Notes: generated by a model not told the origin, from the sequence alone. Shown: positions 50,336-60,011, counted from the stretch's first letter. The stretch is DNA of 64,000 nucleotides from Burkholderia sp. BCC0322 (GCF_902833045.1 NZ_CADFDU010000004.1:434001-498000), one strand, 5' to 3'. Numbers and translations are program-made.

Positions 50336-51073
50336 ATGCTCGCTCTCGTCATCCTCGCCGGCCTGTGGGCCGGACTGCAGAACACCCTCGCCGGCGGCGG
50401 CTCGTTCGTCACGCTGCCCGCGCTGATCGTGTCGGGCATGTCGCCGCTCTCGGCGAACATCACGTCGACGGTCGCGCTGTTTCCCGCGCAGGTCACGACC
50501 GGCTGGGCGAGCCGCAACATGGTGCGCGGCGTGGGCAAGCTGTCGTTCCGCGCGATGTTCTTCATCAGCGTGGTCGGCGGTGCGCTCGGCGGGCTGCTGT
50601 TGCTGAAGACCCCGTCGTCGATCTTCTCGCGCCTCGTGCCGTGGCTCGTGCTGTTCGCGACGATCGTGTTCGCGTGGGGCAGCTTCTTCCGCAAGCCGAG
50701 CGAAGGCACGGCCCATCTCGGCACCGTCCCCGCCGCGCTCTCGCAGTTCATGATCGCGATCTACGGCGGCTACTTCGGCGGCGGACTCGGCTTCCTGATG
50801 ATGGCCGTGCTGACGATGGCCGGGCTCGCGCCACGTCACGCGATGTCGACGAAGAACGCGCTCGCGGGCGTGATGAACGCATCGGCCGTGGTGCTGTTCC
50901 TGACGTCGCCGCACCTGCACTGGGGCAAGGCGCTCGCGCTCGGCGGCGGCGCGATCGTCGGCGGGCTGCTCGGCACGTGGGCGCTGCATCGCGTGAACGA
51001 ACGCGTGCTGCGGATCGGGATCGTCTGCATCGGCGCGGTGCTGACCGTCGGGTTGTTCGTCAAGCCGCTCTGA
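50336..51073 (+). CDS. TauE/SafE family membrane transporter
   Basis: 245 residues, seven to eight spans. GLQNTLAGGGSFVTLPALIV at the start and IYGGYFGGGLGFLMMAVLTM in the middle are the two duplicated G-G-G-x-[SG] family motifs. Members carry sulfonates, sulfite, sulfoacetate or other anions across the inner membrane; the substrate here is unknown. The start ATG at 50336 has no strong ribosome site; longer upstream frames run into non-coding-like sequence. Confidence 0.87.
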   Translation: MLALVILAGLWAGLQNTLAGGGSFVTLPALIVSGMSPLSANITSTVALFPAQVTTGWASRNMVRGVGKLSFRAMFFISVVGGALGGLLLLKTPSSIFSRLVPWLVLFATIVFAWGSFFRKPSEGTAHLGTVPAALSQFMIAIYGGYFGGGLGFLMMAVLTMAGLAPRHAMSTKNALAGVMNASAVVLFLTSPHLHWGKALALGGGAIVGGLLGTWALHRVNERVLRIGIVCIGAVLTVGLFVKPL

Positions 51074-51374
51074 CGCACGCACACGCCCGCCGCCGCCGCG
51101 GCAATTGATGAGCAAACCGCAAGACGTCTTTCGGATATCTCGTTTGCCGTGACGGCGGTGTCCACCCACAATCCGGGGTTGTCGTCGTCATCGCCCTCTC
51201 GCGGGCACCGACCGGCACTTCGCGGCCGCCATTCCGATTCACCGCCGGCGGCCCGGCACATCGCGTCACACACGCTCCCTCGACATCGGCGCCCCATGCG
51301 GACGGCAGAACGCTTGCCGCCGCGCGGCCCGATGCGTTCCCGGCCAACGTGCCAACAATAACTAGAGGTAGGAG

Positions 51375-52754
51375 ATGCAGGACAACTCATTGAGGCAAAG
51401 CCTCAAGCAACGGCACATCACGATGATCGCGCTCGGCGGCGTGATCGGCGCGGGCCTGTTCGTCGGCTCCGGCGCCATCATCGCGACCGCCGGCCCAGCG
51501 GCCATCCTGTCGTACCTGATCGGCGGCGTGATCGTCACGCTGGTCATGTTCATGCTCGGCGAAATGGCATCCCGCAATCCCGACAGCGGGTCGTTCTCCA
51601 CCTACGCAAGCAGCTATCTCGGCGAATGGGCCGGCTTCGCGGTCGGCTGGCTGTACTGGTTCAAGTCGATGATGACGATCACCGTCGAGGCGATCCTGCT
51701 CGGCGCGATCCTCCACGATTTCCTGCCGTGGCTGCCCGTTTGGGGCGGCGCGCTGTTCATGCTCGTCACGCTGATCGCGAGCAATGCGTACTCGGTACGC
51801 TCGTTCGGCGAAGCCGAATACTGGCTGTCGTTCGCGAAGGTCGCGACGATCATCGTCTTCATGGCGCTCGGCGCATCGATCCTGCTCGGCTTCCAGCCGC
51901 GCATTCCCGCGCCCGGGCTCGTGAACCTGACCGATCACGGCGGCTTCATGCCGAACGGCATGTCGCCCGTGCTCGCCGGTGTGATGGTCGTGATCTTCTC
52001 GCTCGGCGGCAGCGAAATCGCAGCCGTTGCGGCGGGCGAATCCGAGAACCCGAGCAAGAACGTGATCCGTGCGATCAAGAGCGTGATCGTGCGCGTGATG
52101 GTGTTCTACGTCGGCTCGGTGTCGATCCTGATCCTGTGCATGCCATGGACCGACAAGGCCAACCTGAAGTCGCCGTACGTGTCGCTGTTCAACATGGCAG
52201 GCTTCACGGGCGCGGCCGTCGCGATGAAGATCGTGTTGTTCGTGTCGTTCATGTCGGTGATGAACTCGTTCCTGTTCTCGAACTCGCGCATGCTGTTCTC
52301 GCTCAGCCAGCGCGGCCACGCGCCCGCGATGTTCGGCCGTACCAACGCGAAAGGCGTGCCGATGAATGCGCTCGTACTGTGCCTCGCGATCTGCGTGTCG
52401 ATCCTCGGGGTTCACTTCGTGAGCGGCGGCGACCTGTTCCTGATGCTCGCAAAGAGCAGCGGCGCGTTCGTGATGATCGTGTGGATCTTCATCATCGTCG
52501 CGCACTTCGCGATGCGCCGGCAGGAGAAGCACGCACCGCGCGATCCGCAGGCGTTTCGCGCGTGGTTTTACCCGGTGTCGAACTGGATCGCACTGCTGGC
52601 GCTGGTCGCCGTGCTCGGCTCGCAAGCATTCAACCCGGATTCGCGCTTCCAGTTCTGGTTCACGGTATTGACGGCGCTCGCAATCGTCGCGGCGTATTTC
52701 CTGCGTCGCAAACCGGCGCAGCTCGGCGATACGGCCGGCGCGAGGGTGCGCTGA
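51375..52754 (+). CDS. amino-acid permease, GabP-like (APC superfamily)
   Basis: 459 residues, twelve spans. MIALGGVIGAGLFVGSGAII is the first-span substrate motif (GxIGxGLF); FSTYASSYLGEWAGFAVGWL and VMVVIFSLGGSEIAAVAAGE with the conserved Glu, then SENPSKNVIRAIKSVIVRVM, are typical of the GabP/AnsP/ProY group. GABA is the most likely substrate by resemblance and would fit the putrescine pathway in this window, since that pathway ends in GABA, but specificity is not proven. GAGG lies 5 nt before the ATG. Confidence 0.88.
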   Translation: MQDNSLRQSLKQRHITMIALGGVIGAGLFVGSGAIIATAGPAAILSYLIGGVIVTLVMFMLGEMASRNPDSGSFSTYASSYLGEWAGFAVGWLYWFKSMMTITVEAILLGAILHDFLPWLPVWGGALFMLVTLIASNAYSVRSFGEAEYWLSFAKVATIIVFMALGASILLGFQPRIPAPGLVNLTDHGGFMPNGMSPVLAGVMVVIFSLGGSEIAAVAAGESENPSKNVIRAIKSVIVRVMVFYVGSVSILILCMPWTDKANLKSPYVSLFNMAGFTGAAVAMKIVLFVSFMSVMNSFLFSNSRMLFSLSQRGHAPAMFGRTNAKGVPMNALVLCLAICVSILGVHFVSGGDLFLMLAKSSGAFVMIVWIFIIVAHFAMRRQEKHAPRDPQAFRAWFYPVSNWIALLALVAVLGSQAFNPDSRFQFWFTVLTALAIVAAYFLRRKPAQLGDTAGARVR

Positions 52755-52837
52755 CCGTTGCCCCGGGCGGGCAAGCGGCGCGCCGGTCGGCCGCCGCTCC
52801 GTCGCTCGACGTCTCAGTCGCTCAACTTCCCGGCCGC

Positions 52838-53413
52838 TCAGAACGGCCGCACGCCGATCAGCCAGCCGTGCAGGAACCGCGCGAAGATGGCCCACACGAC
52901 GAGCCCGGCCACGATCGCCACGACGTCGCCCGACAGCTTGCCCGCCGGATAGCGAACGCCGTCACGGCGGTCACGCGCGCGCCACACGACGAAATCGACG
53001 AGCGACCACACGAAGAACGCGCCGAACAACACGACGGCATGCAGCGTGCCGTTCGCGAGCAGGTGCGCGATCGCCCATACCGCGACGCCGGCCACCATCG
53101 GATGGCCGACGAGCGTCTTGATGCGGTTGCCGGGCACGTAGGACGCGGCGATCAGCACGAATGCGATCGCGGTCAGCATGCCGGTGAGGTGGCGCACGCC
53201 GACCGGCGACACCCACAGCAGCATCGCGCCCTGGCGCGCGATGCCGTAGCCCCAGATGATCAGCACGAAGCCGATGATCGACGCGATCGAATAGGAGCCC
53301 TTCCAGCCTTTCTCGCCGATCCGCTCGATCGTCGCTGACCGCCAGCCGTCCGCGACGATCCGGATCGAGTGCACACCGAGGAAGATCGCTAAACCGAGAA
53401 TCAGGACGAGCAT
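52838..53413 (-). CDS. NnrU family membrane protein
   Basis: 191 residues, six spans. MLVLILGLAIFLGVHSIRIV and IERIGEKGWKGSYSIASIIG, RIKTLVGHPMVAGVAVWAIA and AVVLFGAFFVWSLVDFVVWR are the NnrU pattern (related to the isoprenylcysteine methyltransferase/NnrS-linked protein required for nitrite respiration in some alphaproteobacteria). No denitrification genes are near, so its role is open. It is convergent with the permease gene, 83 bp apart. Confidence 0.87.
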   Translation of the reverse strand: MLVLILGLAIFLGVHSIRIVADGWRSATIERIGEKGWKGSYSIASIIGFVLIIWGYGIARQGAMLLWVSPVGVRHLTGMLTAIAFVLIAASYVPGNRIKTLVGHPMVAGVAVWAIAHLLANGTLHAVVLFGAFFVWSLVDFVVWRARDRRDGVRYPAGKLSGDVVAIVAGLVVWAIFARFLHGWLIGVRPF

Positions 53414-53727
53414 CGGCTGTCTCCGTCTGGAATGATGAGTGGGGAAGCGTCCCGCGCGGCGTACGATGCGCCGTTCGCGGGGCCGGCGGCGAGGCCGGCT
53501 CGGCGCGCCAGGCACGGGTGAAACCCGCGCCGATCATAAACGCCGTGGCCGCCGTTGTGAAGCATGGGGGATGTGCGGTGCGGCAACGCGGATGATTTTG
53601 CGCACCCGTGCGGGCGCGCCGCCGGGTACCCACGCCGCGCCACGCGCGCAGCGAATCGCCCCGACACGGTCGGGATCGAAAGAAAGGAAAGCGAAATTCG
53701 CGACGTTTTCGCGTCGCTCGATCGGTG
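53414..53727. other. intergenic region with a weak minus-strand terminator
   Basis: About 310 bp without a gene. Read on the minus strand, GCGACG and CGTCGC (plus 53700-53717) form a 6-bp hairpin 10 bp after the TfoX-like stop, followed by a modest AT stretch. Nothing else was seen. Confidence 0.5.
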
Positions 53728-54273
53728 TCAGGTTCGCTTGCGCTTTGCCGCTGGTTTCGCTGCTGGTTTTGACGCCGGTTTCGCTGCTGGTTTCGCTGCT
53801 GGTTTCGCTGCTGGTTTCGCTGCTGGTTTCGCTGCCGGTTTCGTTGCTGGTTTCGCCACCGATTTCGCCACTCGCTTCACCACCGCGCTCCCTTCCGCCA
53901 CCGGCTTCGCCACCGCCCGCGCCTTGCGCTTCGGCGGCCCCGCCAGCAACGCCGCGCGATACGCACTGCGGCACCAGTCGAACAGCGCGCCGGCGTCCTC
54001 GAGCACGTCGGCCGGCGTTTCGTAATAGCCGTCGAGCGACACCGTGCGCGTGGGCCGCTCGTACGAGAACGGCCCCATCCCCGCCGCGACGAACGCAGGA
54101 CGGTTCACGTCATCCACACGCAGGAACAGCGACCCGCGCGACATGAAGCCGAACATCACGCCGTCGAGCCGCATCGCCGCACCGCTGAAGAATCGCACGA
54201 CCGTCACGTTGCCGAGCGGCGCGAGCCGATACGCGATCTCCTCGCCGTGCGCCTTTTCCGATTGCCAGCTCAT
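53728..54273 (-). CDS. TfoX N-domain protein with histone-H1-like lysine/alanine tail
   Basis: 181 residues. Residues 1-105 are a TfoX N-terminal domain (LAPLGNVTVVRFFSGAAMRL, GVMFGFMSRGSLFLRVDDVN, PFSYERPTRTVSLDGYYETP). The rest is a basic tail that turns into about ten AKPA tetrapeptides and ends AKRKRT. TfoX-family domains act in competence control or as DNA-associated proteins; the tail resembles eukaryotic-H1-like and AlgP-like nucleoid proteins and probably binds DNA non-specifically. Its ATG overlaps the dehydrogenase stop (ATGA). Confidence 0.86.
   Translation of the reverse strand: MSWQSEKAHGEEIAYRLAPLGNVTVVRFFSGAAMRLDGVMFGFMSRGSLFLRVDDVNRPAFVAAGMGPFSYERPTRTVSLDGYYETPADVLEDAGALFDWCRSAYRAALLAGPPKRKARAVAKPVAEGSAVVKRVAKSVAKPATKPAAKPAAKPAAKPAAKPAAKPASKPAAKPAAKRKRT
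53736..53880 (-). repeat. 12-bp tandem repeats coding the AKPA tail
   Basis: About ten copies of a 12-bp unit (plus strand TTTCGCTGCTGG) encode AKPA repeats; one copy reads AKPT and one SKPA. Likely to vary in copy number between strains. Same unit length as the treA leader repeat. Confidence 0.85.
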
Positions 54274-55379
54274 GCGGATGCCCTGCAGCGCTGCGTCCAC
54301 GCGTCGAGCTCGGCCTCGTCGAAGCCGACCGCCGCCGCGCTCTCGCGAATCTGCCGCCACGACGCGCGATCGACCGGAATGCCGCCGGCACCGCGTGCCG
54401 CGCGGCTCGCCTCTTCCGGCTCGCCCGGCACCTGCACCGGTGCGTCGCCGGCCTGCGGCGACGCCTTCGCCCATGCGACGAACGCATCGGCTTCGCGTTC
54501 CGCGTCGGCCGCATCGAACGCGTTCGGATCGATCAGCACCGACAGCATTCCATTCACGATCGCGCTCGTCTTCTGCAATGTGTCGCCGTAGGTCGTGTGC
54601 CCGCCGACGAGCGCGCCGCCGAAAATCTCGCACATCGCCGCCAGCGCGTACCCCTTGTGCATCCCGAACGGCAGCAGCGCACCGAACGGCTGCTCGTGCA
54701 TCACGGCCGGATCGTCGGTCGGCTGGCCGCGATGGTCGATCAGCGAGCCGGCCGGCACCCGCTTGCCCTGGTTGTACGCAACGCGCGTCTTGCCGTACGC
54801 GATCGCGCTCGTCGCGAAATCGAGCAGTAGCGGCGGCCTGCCCGCACGCGGATACGCGGCGCAGAACGGGTTCGTGCCGAAGCGCGGATCGGTGCCGTGC
54901 AGCGGCGCGACCAGCAGGTCGCCCGGCACGTTGACGAAATGGAACGATACGAGCCCCGAGCGCGCGCACTGCTCGGCCCAGTGCCCGATACGGCCGAGAT
55001 GATGCACGTCGCGCAGCCCGATCGCGCAGATGCCCATGCGTCGCGCGCGGTCGATCCCTTCGACCATCGCCTCGAACGCGATCACCTGGCCGAAGCCGCG
55101 CCCGCCGTCGATCGTTAGCACCGCGCCGCCGTCGCGAACGATCGACGCGTGCCCGTTCAACTGCAACTGTCCTTCCCGCCACGACGCGACGTAGTTCGGA
55201 ATCATCCCGATCCCGTGCGAATCGTGGCCCGCGAGATTCGCGCCGACCAGGTGATCGGCGACGAGCCTCGCCTCCCGCTCGCTGCTGCCGGCCCGTTCCC
55301 AGAGCGCCGCGACGAATGCATGCAGCGGTTCGGCGCGCATGCGCAGCGGTTCGGTATCGAGCGTCGGCAATGCGGTCAT
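54270..55379 (-). CDS. Ldh_2-type NAD(P)-dependent dehydrogenase (malate/L-lactate/ureidoglycolate family)
   Basis: 369 residues. RLVADHLVGANLAGHDSHGI (catalytic-histidine GHDSHG), FGQVIAFEAMVEGIDRARRM, LRDVHHLGRIGHWAEQCARS, LHGTDPRFGTNPFCAAYPRA and LLPFGMHKGYALAAMCEIFG are the conserved blocks. The family includes malate, ureidoglycolate, 2,3-diketo-L-gulonate and delta1-piperideine-2-carboxylate reductases; the substrate is not fixed by sequence. It is translated just before the TfoX-like gene, and 61 bp after the M20 peptidase gene on the same strand. Confidence 0.87.
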   Translation of the reverse strand: MTALPTLDTEPLRMRAEPLHAFVAALWERAGSSEREARLVADHLVGANLAGHDSHGIGMIPNYVASWREGQLQLNGHASIVRDGGAVLTIDGGRGFGQVIAFEAMVEGIDRARRMGICAIGLRDVHHLGRIGHWAEQCARSGLVSFHFVNVPGDLLVAPLHGTDPRFGTNPFCAAYPRAGRPPLLLDFATSAIAYGKTRVAYNQGKRVPAGSLIDHRGQPTDDPAVMHEQPFGALLPFGMHKGYALAAMCEIFGGALVGGHTTYGDTLQKTSAIVNGMLSVLIDPNAFDAADAEREADAFVAWAKASPQAGDAPVQVPGEPEEASRAARGAGGIPVDRASWRQIRESAAAVGFDEAELDAWTQRCRASA

Positions 55380-55440
55380 CGGCGAGGTTCCGTCGGGTCA
55401 GGTTGGCCAGTTGTCACGCCAAGCACCAAGCGCCAGGCGA

Positions 55441-56895
55441 TCAGCGCGCGGTCGCGATCACGTCCGCGACCGCCGCCGTCAGCTTCTTCGCATACGGCAC
55501 GTGCAGGAATTCGTTCGGGCCGTGCGCGTTCGACTTCGGCCCGAGCACGCCGCACACCATGAACTGGGCGGACGGGAAACCTTCCTGCAGCACGTTCATC
55601 AGCGGGATCGTGCCGCCGAGGCCCATGTACGCGCAGTCGGCGCCGAAGTGGCGGCGCGACGCGGCATCGAGCGACGATGCGAGCCACGGCGCGAGATCGG
55701 GCGCGCTCCAGCCCGTCGCGGCGCCCGCATCCGGCTTGAACGTGACCTTCGCGTTGTACGGCGGATCGAGTTCGAGCAATTCCTTCAGCTGCTGCACGGC
55801 CTGCGCGGCGTCGACGAGCGGCGGCAGGCGCAGCGACAGCTTGAACGCGGTACGCGGACGCAGCACGTTGCCCGCATCGGCGAGCGCCGGCAGGCCGGCC
55901 GCGCCGGTGACCGACAGCGACGGACGCCACGTCGAATTCAGCAGCGCCTCGCGCGGATCGGTCGTGGTCGGCAGCACCGGCTTGCCATCCGCGCCGCAGG
56001 CCCACGGCAGCCCCTTCCACACGGCGTCGCCGAGAATCGAGGCGGCCGCTTCGGCTTCGCGCACGCGGCTGTCGGGAATCTCGCAATGGAACACGCCCGG
56101 CAGCAGGTTGCCGTTCTTCGCATCCTCGAGGCGCTCGAACAGCTGGCGCATCACGCGGAAGCTCGACGGCGCGATGCCGCCGAATACGCCCGAGTGCACA
56201 CCCTCCTCGAGCACCTCGACCTGCAGGTCGCCGGACACGAGCCCGCGCAGCGACGTGGTGAGCCACATCTGGTCGTAGTTGCCGGCGCCCGAATCGAGGC
56301 ACACGACGAGCGACACCTGGCCGAGCCGGTCGCGCAGCGCATCGACGTACGGCAGCAGGTCGTAGCTGCCCGATTCCTCGCAGGTCTCGATCAGGCCGAC
56401 GCAGCGCGGCCGCTCGATGCCCTGCTCGTCGAGCGCACCGAGCGCCGCGAGGCTCGCGTAGATCGCATAGCCGTCGTCCGCGCCGCCGCGGCCGTACAGC
56501 TTGCCGTTCTCGTACTTCGGCGTCCACGGGCCGAGGTCCGCGCGCCAGCCGTCGAATTCGGGCTGCTTGTCGAGGTGGCCGTACAGCAGGATCGTGTCGG
56601 TGCTGCCCGAACGCGTGGCGGGCGATTCGAAGAAGATCACCGGCGTGCGGCCGGGCAAACGCACGATCTCGAGCTTCAGGCCCTTCACGGGCTGCCGCTC
56701 GGCCCACTGCGCGGCATCGACGACGACGCGCTCGAGATAGCCGCGTTTCGCCCAGTCGGGGTCGAATGCGGGGCTCTTCGCGGGGATCGCGATGTAGTCG
56801 GTCAGGGCGTGGAGGATTTCATCGTTCCACTTGCGCTCGATGAAGGTAACGAGCTTGTCATGGTCGAGGACGGGGGTAGTGTCGACGGAGGTCAT
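55441..56895 (-). CDS. M20 family metallopeptidase (CNDP/carnosinase-like)
   Basis: 484 residues. TILLYGHLDKQPEFDGWRAD holds the first zinc His/Asp, YGRGGADDGYAIYASLAALG the bridging Asp, GLIETCEESGSYDLLPYVDA the catalytic Glu, VVCLDSGAGNYDQMWLTTSL the next zinc Asp and GPKSNAHGPNEFLHVPYAKK the last His. The lid/dimerisation domain is in residues ~215-370. It cleaves dipeptides or related amides. Shares direction with the dehydrogenase. Confidence 0.9.
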   Translation of the reverse strand: MTSVDTTPVLDHDKLVTFIERKWNDEILHALTDYIAIPAKSPAFDPDWAKRGYLERVVVDAAQWAERQPVKGLKLEIVRLPGRTPVIFFESPATRSGSTDTILLYGHLDKQPEFDGWRADLGPWTPKYENGKLYGRGGADDGYAIYASLAALGALDEQGIERPRCVGLIETCEESGSYDLLPYVDALRDRLGQVSLVVCLDSGAGNYDQMWLTTSLRGLVSGDLQVEVLEEGVHSGVFGGIAPSSFRVMRQLFERLEDAKNGNLLPGVFHCEIPDSRVREAEAAASILGDAVWKGLPWACGADGKPVLPTTTDPREALLNSTWRPSLSVTGAAGLPALADAGNVLRPRTAFKLSLRLPPLVDAAQAVQQLKELLELDPPYNAKVTFKPDAGAATGWSAPDLAPWLASSLDAASRRHFGADCAYMGLGGTIPLMNVLQEGFPSAQFMVCGVLGPKSNAHGPNEFLHVPYAKKLTAAVADVIATAR

Positions 56896-56976
56896 GGTGG
56901 GGGTGCCTGGATCGGGCTGACGAAAACCCAGATGATACGCCGATGCTCCCGCGCCAGCGCCCCCCTTCCCGGTGGT

Positions 56977-58047
56977 TCAGACCGCCTGCGGGAGTGCGTC
57001 GTGCAGCCCCGCCGCGCACGCCAGTGCGTCACGCCACAGGCGCTGCGTCAGTTCGCCCGCATCCTCTTCGCGCGCAAGCGCCGCGGCCTCGCCCGCCCAC
57101 AGCAGCGAGAAGTCGTCGCGGCCTTGCCGCTCGAACGCGCCGCGCAGCGGATCGACCGCGGCCGTCGCGAGCGGGAACGCCGGCGCGAGCGTGCTCATCG
57201 GCCCCTGCTCGCGCATGAAGCGCGTCAGCAGCCCGCGCGCGGGGCGGCCCGTGTACAGGTTGGTCATGCGCGTGCCGTCGTCGCGCGCGGCGCGCACCGC
57301 CGCGCGATGCTGCGCCGAACGGCCGGCTTGCGGCGTCAGCAGGTAGCCCGTGCCGATCTGCACGGCGCGCGCGCCGAGCGCGAACGCTGCCGCGATGCCG
57401 CGCCCGTCGGCGATCGCGCCGGCCGCGATCACCGGGGCGCGCACCGCGTCGACGATCTGCGGCAGCAACGCGAACAGGCCCGGTTGCGCATGGATGTCGT
57501 CGGTCAGGAACATCCCGCGATGGCCGCCGGCCTCCGCGCCCTGCGCGACGATCGCGTCGACGCCGCGCGCATCCAGCCAGCGCGCTTCCTCGACGGTCGT
57601 CGCGGACGAAATCACCTGCGCGCCCGTGCGCCGCACGCGCTCGAGCAGCGTGTCGTCCGGCAACCCGAAATGGAAGCTGACGACGGCCGGCCGCGATTCC
57701 TCGACGACCGCGCACATCGCGTCGTCGAACGGCGCGCGGCCGGGGCCGCCCTTCACGTCGGCCGGATCGAGCCCGGCTTGCGCGTAGTAGCCGGCGAGCG
57801 CCGCGCGCCAGCGCGCGTCGACCTCGGCATCGGGCGCCGGCGGCGTATGGCAGAAGAAGTTTACGTTGAACGGCGCGGGCGTGCGCGCGCGGATCGCCGC
57901 GATCTCGTCGCGCAGTTGCTGCGGGCCGAGCGCCGCGCATGCGAGCGAGCCGAGCCCGCCGGCTTCGCACACCGCGATCGCGAGCGGGCTCAGCGACCCG
58001 ACCATCGGGGCCTGGATCAGCGGCAAGCGGGAAGGCAGCGTCGTCAT
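56977..58047 (-). CDS. NAD(P)H-dependent flavin oxidoreductase, nitronate-monooxygenase family
   Basis: 356 residues. LPLIQAPMVGSLSPLAIAVC opens the barrel; VDAIVAQGAEAGGHRGMFLT is the GGHxG active-site segment with the catalytic His; VIAAGAIADGRGIAAAFALG and ARAVQIGTGYLLTPQAGRSA bind FMN phosphate. It is a class I nitronate monooxygenase by motif and a paralogue family member of the cluster enzyme at 35797. Substrate in vivo is uncertain (3-nitropropionate detoxification in characterised members). 82 bp upstream of the M20 peptidase gene on the same strand. Confidence 0.88.
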   Translation of the reverse strand: MTTLPSRLPLIQAPMVGSLSPLAIAVCEAGGLGSLACAALGPQQLRDEIAAIRARTPAPFNVNFFCHTPPAPDAEVDARWRAALAGYYAQAGLDPADVKGGPGRAPFDDAMCAVVEESRPAVVSFHFGLPDDTLLERVRRTGAQVISSATTVEEARWLDARGVDAIVAQGAEAGGHRGMFLTDDIHAQPGLFALLPQIVDAVRAPVIAAGAIADGRGIAAAFALGARAVQIGTGYLLTPQAGRSAQHRAAVRAARDDGTRMTNLYTGRPARGLLTRFMREQGPMSTLAPAFPLATAAVDPLRGAFERQGRDDFSLLWAGEAAALAREEDAGELTQRLWRDALACAAGLHDALPQAV

Positions 58048-58478
58048 CGGGATCGTCCTCGGGGAAGAAGCGAAGCGTGCGCGCGCAGGCGGCGCGCATC
58101 AAATGCGCTCGATATTAACCGACAAACCCGCACTCCATTGCTGCGCCATTTACATCACAAATCGATTCAATCGGTTCGGAGAAACGATTATTCACGGCAG
58201 CTTCGGCAGCGTGATCCCGACGCCCGGGATCGAGACCGACAGAAACGCCTTCCAGCGTTGCCGCACGGACCACCTCCCCCCGCCTTCAAACGCCAATTCA
58301 CCAGTTTCAATGACATTCATCAATCTTCAATTTATTAAATACCGGCGTTTACCCTTATTCGAAACCATCCAGGCGATAACATGAACACGTTAATTAAATC
58401 GACGATCCGCACCGGAATCGCCGACCGGCGCCCCGCCGCGCCACCTCAACCGCAACACGTCTCGTCAAGGAGCGTCGC
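58048..58478. other. promoter region of the antiporter/decarboxylase operon
   Basis: About 430 bp, AT-rich near its end (58300-58400). GATCCCG (58213-58219) and CGGGATC (58225-58231) form a 7-bp inverted repeat. A short frame from an ATG at 58381 has AGG upstream but runs into the antiporter gene and is not supported. AAGGAG lies 8 nt before the antiporter ATG. Confidence 0.5.
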
Positions 58479-60011
58479 ATGTCCGATGCCAGCTCGTCCT
58501 CCTCCCGCTCCGCCGCCACGTCGGCCGCGGCTTCCGCGCCGAAAATCGGCGTCATTCCCGCCACGCTGATGGTCGCGGGCAACATGATGGGCTCCGGCGT
58601 CTTCATGCTGCCCGCGAACCTCGCCGCCACCGGCGGCATCGCGATCTTCGGCTGGCTGATCACCGTCGTCGGCGCCGTGTCGCTCGCGCTGGTGTTCGCG
58701 AAGCTCGCGGCGATCGACCCGGTCGCCGGCGGCCCGTACGCGTATGCGCGCAAGTCGTTCGGCCCGTACATGGGCTACCAGACCAACCTGATCTACTGGC
58801 TCGCGAACGTGCTCGGCAACGTCGGCCTCGCCGTGGCCGGCCTCGGCTACCTCACGCATTTCTTCCCGGTCCTGAAGGACCCGCTCGTGTTCGCGCTCGC
58901 ACAGATCTTCGTGATCTGGCTGTTCACGTACGCGAACATCCTCGGGCCGAACGTCGTCGGCCGCGTGCAGTCGGTCACGACGATCTTCGCGCTGGTGCCG
59001 ATCCTCGGGATGGCCGTGTTCGGCTGGTTCTGGTTCAGCAAGGACGTGTATTTCGCCGGCTGGAACGTGTCCGGCACCAACAGCTTCAGCGCGATCGGCG
59101 CGACGCTGAACTTCACGCTGTGGGCGTTCATCGGCGTCGAGAGCGCGTCGGTATCGGCGGGCGTCGTCGAGAACCCGTCGCGCAACGTGCCGATCGCGAC
59201 CGTCGGCGGCGTCGTGCTTGCGGCCGTCTGCTACGTGCTCAGCTCGACCGTGATCATGGGGATGATCCCGAACAAGGCGCTGCTCGCATCGAGCGCGCCG
59301 TTCGCGGATGCCGCGCGGCTCGCGCTCGGCGATACGGCCGCGAACGCGGTCGCGATCTGCGCGGCGCTCGGCTGCCTCGGCTCGCTCGCGGGCTGGACGC
59401 TGCTGGTCGGCCAGACCGCGAAGGCGGCCGCCGACGACGGCCTGTTCGCCGGCGTGTTCGCCCGCGTGAACTCGAAGAACGTGCCGTCGGCCGGCCTTGC
59501 CATCGTCGCGCTGATCATGTCGGTGCAGGTACTCGCGACGATGTCGCCGAGCGCCAGCGAGCAGTTCGGCAAGATCGCGTCGATCGCCGTGATCATGACG
59601 CTGCTGCCGTACATCTACTCGTGCATCGCGATCAAGGTGCTCGGCTACGGCAAGATGCCGTCGCACCAGTTCACGTTCTACACGATCGTCGGCCTGATCG
59701 GCGCCGTCTACGCGCTGTGGGCGATGGTCGGCTCCGACGGCCAGCAAACACGCTGGTCGCTGATCTTCGTCGTCGCGACGATCGTCTTCTACGAGCTGTC
59801 GATCAACCGCCAGCGCGAGATCGAGGAAACCCATATCCATCCGGGCGGCCGCTCGCCGCGCTGGGTCCGCTATCTCGCGCTCGGCGTGACCATCGCCGCG
59901 CTCGTCGCCACCTTCTGGATCTCCGTGGGCCGTCACCAGGCCGACACCCTTCACGCGCGCTCGCCGGCTGTTGCCGCGAGCGTCCAGGCAACCCAGCAAA
60001 CGGGGGATTAA
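58479..60011 (+). CDS. amino-acid/polyamine antiporter, CadB/AdiC/PotE type
   Basis: 510 residues, twelve spans, with a Ser/Ala-rich N-terminal tail of ~20 residues. VAGNMMGSGVFMLPANLAAT is the first-span motif (G-[SA]-G of AdiC), FAKLAAIDPVAGGPYAYARK follows, and TLWAFIGVESASVSAGVVEN carries the conserved Trp/Glu of the substrate site. It exchanges an external amino acid for the decarboxylated amine inside. The decarboxylase starts 3 bp after its stop, so both form one acid-resistance/polyamine unit. Confidence 0.9.
   Translation: MSDASSSSSRSAATSAAASAPKIGVIPATLMVAGNMMGSGVFMLPANLAATGGIAIFGWLITVVGAVSLALVFAKLAAIDPVAGGPYAYARKSFGPYMGYQTNLIYWLANVLGNVGLAVAGLGYLTHFFPVLKDPLVFALAQIFVIWLFTYANILGPNVVGRVQSVTTIFALVPILGMAVFGWFWFSKDVYFAGWNVSGTNSFSAIGATLNFTLWAFIGVESASVSAGVVENPSRNVPIATVGGVVLAAVCYVLSSTVIMGMIPNKALLASSAPFADAARLALGDTAANAVAICAALGCLGSLAGWTLLVGQTAKAAADDGLFAGVFARVNSKNVPSAGLAIVALIMSVQVLATMSPSASEQFGKIASIAVIMTLLPYIYSCIAIKVLGYGKMPSHQFTFYTIVGLIGAVYALWAMVGSDGQQTRWSLIFVVATIVFYELSINRQREIEETHIHPGGRSPRWVRYLALGVTIAALVATFWISVGRHQADTLHARSPAVAASVQATQQTGD

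Noticed and set aside
55339-58338. 999-codon open frame on the plus strand opposite the M20 peptidase and the nitronate-monooxygenase-like genes
   Set aside because: It is the arginine-rich shadow that GC-rich codon bias creates on the antisense strand; no known domain and no ribosome site.
58381-58569. Short frame MNTLIKSTIRTG... as a leader peptide before the antiporter
   Set aside because: It overlaps the antiporter start by about 90 bp, becomes Pro/Arg-rich shadow sequence, and contains no run of regulatory codons.
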